Shown piece after piece: positions 32,937 to 45,200 of a DNA stretch of 64,000 bases. The notes beneath the pieces are model-generated. The model worked only from the letters and a program-made list of their open reading frames with translations, had not been told where the DNA came from and did not search any database. The DNA is from Liolophura sinensis. Its lineage: Eukaryota > Mollusca > Polyplacophora > Chitonida > Chitonidae. How positions within the stretch are numbered: the first letter of the stretch is position 1; each line of letters opens with the position of its first letter. Where the stretch lies: NCBI RefSeq assembly GCF_032854445.1, contig NC_088306.1, forward strand, positions 10,130,193 through 10,194,192. The letters run 5' to 3'. The translations under genes were made by a program, and so were the position numbers.

Positions 32937-35163
32937 GGCGTCATACCAGCACCAGCACTGGATAAAACAGCATATGGTAGAGTGACATATTGCAACCTCC
33001 ACATGTAACCCTACTCATGTAAACCTTGCAATATGTTGACAAATTATAGATGAATAGGTTTCAACACATAATGTTATTAAACCGAATGATAGACTTTGAA
33101 TGATTGACCACCAAAGAACTGCAGCATTCCTTAGCACTGGAATCAAACATCTCCAAAAATCTTCGTACATCCTTTTGAGTAGGTCCAGATATATGGCTAT
33201 TACAGAAATTAAACTAATTAATATGCAAAGTAGTCTATACTATTTGAAAAGCCAAAAGGCTGAGATATATCGGGCTGACTTGCTGCTTAACTGTCATCCA
33301 GATCAAGCTGACTATGCAGTTTAATGAATGCAAAAATACACCTGAAAATTAAGGCCCAATGATCATCTTCAAACATGGCAATGAAGAGTAAAAGGTAATC
33401 TAGATTTAATAACCTGGCAGATGCTTTGTATATATATCGGGGACTAATACAACAGTTATATTAGTCCAGCATGTATAGACTGGTAAAAAAAACAAAAACA
33501 AAAGAGTGGTATTCCTCAGGTAGTAATTAATCCAAACGTGGACTTCGTAACTTTTTGATCAATAATTGATGAACATATCATAAGTAATTAATGAGGCAAA
33601 CACAAGACGTTTCAAAATTCTTACTCATCTTTATTAATTTATATGATTTTTGCAGTACATGTATAAAAATACTAAATATAATATAAACTTCTGATGATAA
33701 CTTATATTTCTGTGAATGGAAATAGGAAGTGAAGAAATGTATAGGCCTGCGTACACTATAATTGCACTAAACTAAACGCATGAAAAATTAGTTTCTTACA
33801 CCACTGGACAAAAAAACGTCTTTTAAAATTTATCTGCATTCCTTTCACTTAAAACTGCTTCAACGGAATTTGAGGAATCAGTAGGGGTGCTAAAAGTGGT
33901 ATGGAGCTCAGAGATCCCAAGAAATGCTTTATCCACCAAGAAAAAATGTACACGTAAAAGTAGGCCTACATGTACAATGACACGCATGTAGTGCTTTTCA
34001 TTGCAGGTACACATTGTTAGAGAAGTTGAGCATACAACAGATTTTAAATAGGGCAATAAACTAACAAATCAGTACAAAAACAGCCATGGAATATGTCATT
34101 ACAACAATTATGATACAGTTATAGGGGCATAATGATAAATGCAGATACATTATCAAAAATCTGGAAAGTATTTATCACAAAGATGACACCATCATTATAA
34201 ACAATCCCGTTTTTCCTGCAATGAGATTGTCACTGCAGACTGGAATTTACTGTGTTAATTGCACATATTCCACTAAATAGGCTAATTTTACTAGCCTGTT
34301 ACACAAACCATATTTCACCAAAAAATATCTGACATTGTATAATTAACAGCTCTTGTTTAAACTTTTAGACTAATATTTAAAAAGATAACAGCATGTACCT
34401 GTACACTTTATATAATGCTGTAACGGAGCTTACCAGCTGGGGATTTTAACAAGCAATCTCTGGGTTTTGGAGTCCATGCTTCTACCACTAGACTAAAGGG
34501 AAATTCCCAAACAACCCAGAGGTGGACAGCACCCTGTTACAATACATTCCTCAGGGTAAATATGAATTACGAACTTATGATGAAGGCAACTTCAAAAAAG
34601 TAGCCAAAATTGCAGTCATGGTCTAGGAGATGTACAAATATAATATTTGGCCTCAGCATAAAGTAACTATAAATGTACATGTATATCTTGTTTATATAAA
34701 AGGTATATAAAATTAATATTATTAATGTTAATATAAAATTAATACTCCTTTATATGCTGTGGTTGTATTGGGGCTGGTCGAGAGACACTGCGGGAACATT
34801 TCACGATCATTTCACATGTACGCCTTCGGCAAACCACTGACAGACTTGTCGCCTGTTACTGGTGTGCCTGCACATACATATTTCAGTAAAACAAATATAG
34901 AAGGCATTTAACACCTTGCCATATAAAATCACAAGTAATCATTAATGATCAGTCAATAAGCCCTGAGATTTTTATCAAGAGTTATTGCATTCTGAAACTC
35001 TCCTACATTTTCCAAAATATACACGTAACATGTAAACACAATTTGCTTTTATACCAATCAATTTATTCAAAAATGCCATAAAATTAAATATATATACAGG
35101 TAGATGCATTGTTAATAATTCATAATATGTGCAACAAAAATAATTCTATGGTGATCAACACAA
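32937..35163. other. No gene recognised
   Basis: AT-rich sequence between the TTC14 5' side and the FMO 3' side. Around 34,427-34,560 there is a degenerate antisense tRNA-like stretch (TCTACCACTAGACTAAAGGG), probably the head of another SINE. Nothing else could be named. Confidence 0.4.
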
Positions 35164-35705
35164 GACAGTAGCAGACTGTAGAAAGCTGTCTGCAGCTGTC
35201 CCCATAGCCCTCTACTTTGGATAGCTGTAGAAAGCTCTCTGCAGCTGTCCCTGTAGTCCTCTACTTTGGATAGCTGTAGAAAGCTCTCTGCAGCTGTCCC
35301 CGTAGCCCTCTACTTTGGATAGCTGTAGAAAGCTGTATGCAGCTGTCCCCGTAGCCCTCTACTTTGGATAGCTGTAGAAAGCTCTCTGCAGCTGTCCCTG
35401 TAGTCCTCTACTTTGGATAGGTGTAGAAAGCTGTCTGCAGCTGTCCCCGTAGCCCTCTACTTTGGATAGCTGTAGAAAGCTCTCTGCAGCTGTCCCAGTA
35501 GCCCTCTACTTTGGATAGCTGTAGAAAGCTGTCTGCAGCTGTCCCAGTAGCCCTCTACTTTGGATAGCTGTAGAAAGCTCTCTGCAGCTGTCCCATAGCC
35601 CTCTACTTTGGATAGCTGTAGAAAGCTGTCCCAGTAGCCCTCTACTTTGGATAGCTGTAGAAAGCTGTCTGCAGTTGTACCCGTAGACCTCTACTTTGGA
35701 TACTC
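35164..35705. repeat. ~49-bp minisatellite 3' of FMO, each unit with a near-palindrome
   Basis: About eleven units, typical parts GATAGCTGTAGAAAGC, TCTCTGCAGCTGTCCC, CGTAGCCCTCTACTTTG. Two units near the right end are shortened. Within each unit, the 32 bp from GGATAGCTG to CAGCTGTCC are nearly self-complementary. The array begins about 580 bp downstream of the FMO stop codon and could fall inside a long 3' untranslated region. Confidence 0.93.
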
Positions 35706-35985
35706 TGACCGTTTAAATCAGCAGTAAATTTCAAATATTAAATACCTAAACTTTAGTTCCCTACTTTTCAGCTCTGGTTATTCTCTCTTAATTTCCAGAT
35801 GTTTAAAGGATGTTTCACACATGTTTCTGTCACATTTTCACACTGTCATGGCCACGTATCACCTGAATTACACATTTTGACTTATTGACCTCAGCAAAAC
35901 CGCAATAACAGTTTCACCAATAAATCCATGTGGTACTCTTACCTTTGATCGAATTTTCTACCATGTTAATATATTTCCTTTAATG

Positions 35986-36203
35986 CCCTAGCCCCAGGGT
36001 CATGGAGCTTCTCAGCCAGTCTGTACTTGCAGAATTATTTCTGAACTTAGATTTGAATTTAAATGCTAATTTTTAAAATTTGTTATCCAAGTCTATGATA
36101 TCTTTAATAGATGAAATGAAAATTTCTATGATAATTCAACGTTATAGTGGAGTAAAAAGTTTTGAGGTTAAGTCTAAGACAGCTTCATGATTCTGGGGCC
36201 TGA
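35986..36203. mobile_element. Short inverted-repeat element E, copy 1
   Basis: Starts CCTAGCCCCAGGGTCATGG and ends GCTTCATGATTCTGGGGCC, about 20 bp of inverted terminal similarity over 218 bp. A second copy with the same ends lies at 59,126-59,321. The inner sequences are only weakly alike apart from the block before the right end (TTAAGTCTAAGA). MITE-like and non-coding. Confidence 0.45.
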
Positions 36204-36284
36204 AAAAACTTTGTGTACATGCACCAAAGACAAGCACTGTTTTCAACGAGTTTGTGGTTAAGTACACCTTTTATGTTACACTTA

Positions 36285-39200
36285 CTAGCAAAATATTTTA
36301 CACACTACTTTTAACATCATATATAAAGCCATGAGCAGGAAGACCACAAGCAGCATGCTGATGTAGTGCATCATGGGAGTGACTGGTACATTTCTGACCA
36401 CCTCGGCGGCTCGACTCCATTTGAACGGACCCTGTAACCTCCACTGTGCTGCCCCACAGGATCCAAACAGCAAGCTGGAAAATAACAAAAAATTCATAAA
36501 AATAATTCATTTTTTATCATTTACACGATTTGCACATTTTGAAGATTCAAATTCCCATGCCTGTTTTTCCTGCACAAAATTCCCATTTTATTACGGCAGT
36601 TGGAATATGCATTACACAGTTATGCTAGCTTAGAGCCATGTATTAAAAATTGCCAGTTTTGGCACAATTTTCACATATCCATATATAAAGCAGGGCATCC
36701 TGAATGTCAGCATACTGAGTTGATCAGGTTGATTGTTTAGATCAGCCCAAAGAATGTGTGCCCCATTGGTGCTCAACTTCCAGGCTTTTCGAGACCAACT
36801 ATCAAAATCTCTGATTTTCCAGGCTTTTCCAGGCCCAACTACAAAAATCTCTGCTTCTCTAAACTATGAAAACCTAATTTTCCAGGCTTTTCCAGGCTCA
36901 ACTACAAAGATCTCTGATTTTCCAGGCTTTTCCAGGCCCAGCTACAAAAATCTCTGCTTTTCCAAACTATGAAAACCTAATTTTCCAGGCTTTTTCAGGC
37001 TCAACTACAAAAATCTCTGATTTCCCAAATTATGAAAACCTTATTTTCCACGCTTTTCCAGGAGCAATTACAAAACTTCTGATTTTCCAAACTATGAAAA
37101 CCTGAATTTCCAGGATTTTGAAGGCCCAACTACAAAAACCTCGATTTCAAAAGTTTTCCAGGCAAAACCACTGATTTTTTCAGGCTTTTCAAAGCACAAC
37201 TACAGAAACGTCTGATTTCAAAGGCTTTCCCAGGCCCAACTACAAAATCTTCTGATTACAAGCTTTCCCAGGCCAGGAGAAGTTACTGTAAATAACCCAG
37301 CTTTTCCATGTTTGCATGCATGATCTCGCAGCGTACCCTGAATTCGGTAGATTACAATAGACATTTTCAGGCAGAATTCATGGAGAACCGTCCTACTCGC
37401 AACATGGCTAGTGTACTGGTACTTAAACTTTCACACCTGTTCCTCTTTGTGATGTGGCTAAGTTATTCCAACTTTTAATGTCATCAGATGAATTTAATTA
37501 AATGGCATTTTGACAAATGCAAGAACTAAATCTGATTTAGGGTTTAAGTCTTTTCTCTCTCAGCTTTTCAAGACCACAATCTTACATTCTTATTTTATAT
37601 CTGATCTTATTACTTTACAGCACTTTGTACATGCACACGAAAGCTTTATCCTTCTTATTCCTTTTTTCCCATTCCACTACATTTCATTTATTTATTTATT
37701 TCATTGGTGTTTTATACTGTACTCAAGAATATTTGACTTATATGACGGCGGCCAGCTTTATTGTGGAAGGAAACCGGGCAGAGCCCAAGGGAAACCCATG
37801 ACCATCCGCAGGTTGCTAACAGACCTTCCCACTTACCGCTGCACTACATTTCACATTTCACAAAGAATCTTTCCCTTAACATGGTGGGTGTATAGAAGAC
37901 AATGGCCAATCATGTTGCAGAGAACCCAATGGCCAATCATGTTGCAGAGAACCCAATGGCCAATCATGTTGCAGAGAATCCAATGGCCAATCGTGTTGCA
38001 GAGAATGACACCTCACATATACTCCAGTGTTTGTATAAATCACTAAATCTACACAAATCTTTTTTGTGGTGGACATAAAAGAGACACAGAAGAAAAAAAA
38101 AATAAAGAAATTTTAAGGAATTCCAGGGTCATTTTTAAAGAAAAACATTAGCATTAAAAGCAATTTCCATGTCTTTAAGACAACAAAATGTGGCATATTC
38201 TTTGTGTTGTATGAACAGGACAAGCTTGGCAATATTTCGTGACTTTATCGATTTGGAAATATTTCAAGGATAACTACATTGTAGCTTACTTCAAAGCCAA
38301 GGCAGGGTGTTTCCACACTTCTGGCTTGGCCCCTATCATCTGAGCAATGTCGTCATTGTACACAATGGGATCTTTCTGGATGGTGTGGCGGGCAGAATGG
38401 TAATACCTCTCTGCTGACCACTCCTGTAACACAAGAAACATTACAACTTTTCTGTAGAGTGAGTGAGTGATTGAGAGCTTGGGGTTTAACGTTGTACTTA
38501 ACAATTTTTCAGTCATATGATGACAAAGGAATTCTTAGAGTGCATGTGATGTGCCTCCTTCTTGCTGGGTGGATTTCCACTGCTCTTTTATCTAGTGCTA
38601 CTTCACTGACACTACTTACCGAAGGTAAGTGAGCCGCCCCGCCCAAGCCATTATACTGATACGGGTCAACCAGTCGTTGCACTATCCCCTTAATTCTGGA
38701 CGCCAAGTGAGGATGTCACAACTTCCTCTTTTTTAAGGTTTAAGATGTGACCCGACACAGGATTGACCCTAGGTCTACAGTTCCTGACGCGGACACTCTA
38801 CCAACTATGCTATCAGGGCCGGTCTTTCGTGTAGAATGTTCAAATGAAAACTCATGATCATGATCATTTGTAGTGATCACATTCTGATCAGGTATGGGTG
38901 GGGGACCCACCAGAGAATCCTGTTTCAGATTTCATTAATTTCATCCGTCTCAGCGGTATGAAAGATATTTATTATAGTAACTCTGTGGAGATGAACTGTG
39001 GCTTGGCAAAGCAGTCTTGAACATAAATGTTACAAAACCAATTTAGCAGTTGAATGGTCAGTGAATTCTTGTCTAATTGTGTTCATTTTCGACAGATAAA
39101 CAAGATCAATAAAGTATGTCAAAACATATCAATTGGATCTCAAGATTTTGACCTATTGGATGAACGGATGTAGATGATGGCGACAATACACTTTTTCTAA

Positions 39201-42200
39201 AGTCTTTTCCAGTCAAAGAGTAGAGCAGCTAATTCCCCCAATGTGGTTTGAACAGATGAACCTTGTTGTTGTATATATGTGTATAAATACAATGTATACA
39301 TACAGTGTATAAATACATTGTATACATACAATGTATACATGTACCTATATTGTATACATACATTGTATGTAAAACCACCATTTTTTACCTCTTCCTTTTT
39401 CATATCCTCAGTCATGGTTATCTGATTGGGCAGTCTGACTTTACCCCGGCACAGCTCAGCAAACCACATTGCCTGCATCTCCGACATCGTCAGCACTCCA
39501 CCTGACGCTGGCTGAACAAAGCCGATAAACGCCAGTGATGACCCAATAGCTGGGCTAAACATGTTTTTTGTACAACTGCCAAATACAAAAAAAAGAAAAA
39601 AATACAGTTTTGAAGTTTAAAGTGCTACTAAAGTGAAAAAATGCCAGGTAACAATTATGACACTACATAATACATGGTATTAGCTCATTTTGCCATGTGT
39701 TACTTATGTACTACGAACCTTAATCTGGTTGGTTTCTGTATCAATCACTGTCTTGTGGAGCTCTTCGTTCAGGTAGGGGAGACAAATCTTGTATCCTGTA
39801 CAGTAGATGATGTGGTCAAATTCTGCTGTCTGCCCATCCACAAACTGAACAGACTGACCATCTATTTTCTAGGATAAAGTAGAAAAATCATGTGAATGCA
39901 ACAAAAAATGAGAATTGTAATGAAATATATATATATTTACAACTATATAATAAACACGTATATATTTGAAACTCTGTCTGTGACAAAGATGCATCTTTTG
40001 CCGGATTTTGAGTGTGATATTGATCTTGGAAAGATGTTTCGGACGGTTGTTTCAAGATACAATAATATCCAACAAGAAAAATGTAAAATTCAGCACAAAA
40101 AATTTCTCTTTTTCTTTAATGTTTGTATGCTTCCAAAAATCCTCTTTTCTGGGCAAATACATATCAGGGCAAACAGAAGTTCTATTTGGTGTGTTTCGCT
40201 ACACTAAAAATCCCATCACACGTGATCTATTTCTTTATCGGATTGTTGTTTAACGCCACACTCACTTCTACAATGGCTGCCAGTTTAATGGGTGGAGTGA
40301 ACTACATGTACAGTGCCCAAAGAGCCCAGGTCCCTGCACCCCCTACCCCTCTACCCCCCACCCGGGAAAGTGATAAAACTGGTTGTAACATAAAGGAGAA
40401 AGCACAGCCCCTCCCCAAATACATGACACATCAAGCTTCCAGACTGAGTACACAACAGGATTTAGGTGTGAGCACGCTGGGTAATTTCAGTGTTGTATTG
40501 TTTAGTTTGTACATGCCATGTAACCTTGTACAGGGCTGTCAACCCAATTAGGACCAAAAAAGTGACAAACAAAAAAAAAGAGAACACAACCTGGGTTCAC
40601 AGCCAATTCCTGAAGGTGGGTATGGAAGGGTGGTAAAGCCCCCACAAGAAAATGGTTTACACATCTTTAACTGTGTATCGGAAACTTTTACTTTCAAGTA
40701 TACACTTATTTCATTGATATATGTACAGAGCAAATTCCTGATGGGTGGGGGGGGGGGGTATGGGGAGGCTGGTAAAGACCCCAGGAGAAAATGGTTTGCA
40801 TATCTTTAACTGTATATCAGAAGCTTTTACTATCAAGAATACACTTATTTCATTGTTATACATGTACTAGATGAGAACATCATACAACATAATGAAACGT
40901 TGTACAAGGAAAATGTGAGATTTAATACACTGACTGCGAGAATATGATCTTCAATTCAAAATGTGACACTCTCGTCAAAAATGTCAGAGTTGACAGGTAT
41001 GCATGTATCTGTCAAGTAACCTGGGCATTCACAGCTGCAGTACTCACCACGATATTGGGCACAACCCTTATCTGGTGTCTCTGTATGTGGTGTATCAGGG
41101 TGGGGCTGACAGTGGGCTGGGTCTGCAGCAATCTCATTTTGGGGTTTAACTTCCATCTGGCCAACAGAAACACCACATGGCCATACATAAGTCTGGATTC
41201 ACCAAAACATAATAATGTTACCACCCATTGAAAGATTTATTTCCTTGATTGGTGTTTTACGCCGTACTCAAGAATATTTGATTTATACGACGGCGGCCAG
41301 CATTATGGTGGGAGGAAACTGGGTAGAGCCCGGATGAAACCCACAACCATCCGCAGGTTGCTGGCAGACCTTCCCACGTATGCCCATTGAAAGAGAAAGA
41401 AACCTCAAATTTCCAAACTGGCTTGCACAGGTAAACATTTCTGGCTGAATAAATGCAAGAATGTCTTTATTATCCCACTCATAAAAACCATCCTCTAGAG
41501 CTTCTTCCTTTATTATTTGCCCATTTCAAGCAATGATTAACTATTCTCTATTCTTTTATTTACATGTACTTTTAAAATATATTAAAATACAAAATAAACA
41601 TTTAACACATCATTTGCAAAATATTAAATCACTTACTTTTTCGGGTCTCCGTTAAGTAATCTTATGATACTTTCAAAAATAAATGAACCCAGTTTCCAGG
41701 GCAATGCCAGAAAAAATCGGCAAGCGTAGTGATCTGTGGGACATCCAAACACGTAGTTAGGGACAACCCAAGCCCCTGACCTGGTGCTGATATACACAGA
41801 TTTACACCTGAAAGTCAACCAGCAAGTTTCATTAATTCCTTGATCCTATACACCAGGGTCTGGGTGTTCAAAACTGATTTAAGACTTAAAACCAGATTTA
41901 ACTTTCAGTCAAATCTTCAATTTTATACTTGTAAAAAAAAAAAAAAACTTGTACTTGCTGTTATACTTTAACTTCGTCCATTGGCTGTTGAGTTTGGCTT
42001 GAATTTTAAATATAAAATATGACTTAATACCAGTATTAGCTAATACACTTGCCAACGACTGGGCCCTGAAGTTGTGGCACTGAGTTGAATGGGTGGAGAA
42101 GAAAAAATGATGACTTGCACCAACTTTGACAAAACTTTCCCATAGGAGACCCACATGCCATTTGGTTGGAAGACAAGACGTCTTCAACGAACTACACACT

Positions 42201-45200
42201 GTGCAGCAGCATTGTTGGCTGCTTTGTGTTACCAAGACCTCACAAACAATGATGCTACAGTTATCTAGAAATTCTCTGTCCAAACCTGGGATTGAACCAG
42301 CATCCAATATGCTTTGTAGTTGTGCATCTTGTCACTACCCGAAACATGTCCCACTCTTCAGGCAATAAAATAAATATAAAATTCTGTAATTTTTAAGGAA
42401 TATGGGTATAGATTGCTGCCTATTACTCAGTCTTGTGTTGCCTTTTACTTGGTCTAGTGTTGCCTTTTACTTGGTCTAGTGTTGCCTTTTACTTGGTTTT
42501 GTGTTGCCATAAACTTGGTCTTGTGTTGCCGTACACTTGGTCTTGTGTTGCTGTAAACTTGGTCTAGTGTTGCCTTTTACTTGGGCTAGTGTTGCCATAT
42601 ATTTGGTCTTGTATTGCTGTATACTTGGTCTAGTGTTGCCTTTTACTTGGTCTAGTGTTGCCTTTCACTTGGTCTAGTGTTGCCTTTTACTTGGTCTAGT
42701 GTTGCAATATACTTGGTCTTGTGTTGCTGTATACTTGGTCTTGTGTTGCGGTAAACTTGGTCTAGTGTTGCCTTTTACTTGCGCTAGTGTTGCCATATAC
42801 TTGGTCTTGTGTTGCCGTATACTTGGTCTACTGTTGCCTTTTACTTGGTCTACTGTTGCCATATTCTTGGTCTACTGTTGCCATATACTTTGTCTGATGT
42901 TGCCATAAAATCGGTCTTGTGTTGCCGTAAACTTGGTCTAGTGTTGCCGTAAACTAAGTCTAGTGTTGGCGTTTACACGATCTAGTGCGGCCTTTTACTT
43001 TTAAGGAATAAAGGTATAGATATGGAACTCTCAGAAGTAAGCCAATCCAGACAATATACATGTTTCATCAATCCGCAAAATTCACAGTTTTTCCCAGTCC
43101 GCTACTATTATTAGTACTTCTTTTTCATGAACATCATCAGTATTAGATAGAGGATATACAATGAGTGACTGATAATATCAAATTTATTAAATGAGTGTGA
43201 ATAATTTTCATTCGAATATTACATCGCGAGTTTAATAAATTTGAGTGGAAGACATCAGAAATGAAACACCACCCAGCCTCGTCATACTCACACCACGCCA
43301 ACCAGTCCTGTTTCCTAGCTCTAACCCCTCAGTGCTGAGCGCTAAGCAAGGCAGCAACAAGTATCATTTTTAAAGTCTTTGGTATGACCGAACTCGCGTT
43401 TGATCTCACGTCTACCGACTTCGAGGCAGGCGCTCTAGGCCCCTGAAGCAGTCTCGTCAGGTTTGTAAGTGGAACGAAATGCTACGAGTCACCAGGCACC
43501 TGGCAAATATTGCAACATACGTCAGATAGCAGCCACACTCAAATCAAGTGTCTCCAAGTGTGACGACAATCATAGTATCAGTGCCGAAAAACATGATCAC
43601 ACGACTGAGTCACCCCACTTACCTGCCCTCAGACACAGCATTGCATGCGGCATCCACTGCGCTGTTCCCAATCCCAACCACCAGGACACGTTTACCAACC
43701 ATCCCGTTAGTAATGGCATCCTTGAATTTGACACTATGGATTATCTCCCCTGATGGCAAAGCAGAAACAATCATCATGACATTACATGTCACTGTATGCC
43801 TTCCGTTTTCCTCATTTTAGAAGACTTAATTACAATAATTCCAGATTTTAGAAGGCGTCAGGTGACTTGCCTTTGAATGTGTTTTCTCCAGGGAACTTAG
43901 GGTACCTAGGTATGGCATGATGTCCTGTTGCTATAGCGACAAATTTAGCCTGGTAGATTTCCTCCTCTCCCTTTGGAGTTACACGTTCCCCTGTTTCGTC
44001 CACTTTCACAGCTGTAATCTGCCAGCCCGAATCTGACGACATAAAAAAATGACAGCGCCACCTTCATGTTATACATGCAAGCCTTCAGCACAATATGCAG
44101 ATACTTTCCTTACCTTTCGCCTTTCAACTGTGTCTGCATACCTGTAGTATATACACATTAGTAATGGTCATGAATTGAGTAATTTTACTTTTTTGAGATA
44201 TCACTCTTAACATTTACCTTAACAATGATTCGAATGCGCAAGGAAGATATGAATTTTGTAATTTACAGTAATAATACAGTACACAAACAGGGCATGATTG
44301 ATGGAATTTATTTATTTATTTGATTGGTGTTTTACGCCGTACTCAAGAATATTTCACTTATACGACGGCAGCCAGCATTGTGGTGGGTGGAAACCGGGCA
44401 GAGCCCGTGGGAAACCCACGATCATCCGCAGGTTGCTGGCAGACCTTCCCACGTACGGCCGGAGAGGAAGCCAGCATGAGCTGGACTTGAACTCACAGCA
44501 ACCGTGATTGATGGAACATCCTTCTTGTGATATTGTTATTTTTACCAAACTAAATTACTCCTAGTATTTTAACAGTTGCCTTAAATCTCCTTAAAGCTTT
44601 ACTGGAACCCCACAATGATGATGGGGCAATAACATTAGCTAACGCTGGGCATTTTACACACGTACAACTTGCACGGGTTAGCTAACCAGTGAGGACCGTT
44701 TCTTTGTCTGATGATTTTCGTCGATGTCCATATACATGAACAAGGCTTTCTGAGGTTGTCTTAAAGGAGAAGAAAATTTAAATATCAATCAAATACCATT
44801 GAAAAGAGTATGCTTTTCTTCACAGGTGCATGCCATAAAAAAATTCTAATATGTACCTCAAGTTGATAAATTATAAATAATGTCTGCGCCTACATCCGCT
44901 GTGGGCGACTCCATTTTGCCTAAGAACTAGTAATGAAGTCTTCTGTGTTAGGAGGAGATTTACCGTCGGAAACCGCCGAAGAGCAGTTCGTACATTTCCA
45001 GTAGAACTCTTCTTCCCAGAAGGCAGCGAACAGTACAGTTCATTTTCCGCTCGACGATCGGGAAACCGAAACGTTGGATGTAGGTTCCGAGTTTACATTA
45101 ACAAGCTGGCAGTTTTAACGACTCTCATTGGCTGAGAGGCAACACACCCCCAGCATAAATTACAGGGTGTTAAAGATAGAGGATGCGATCGACTTAGTGA

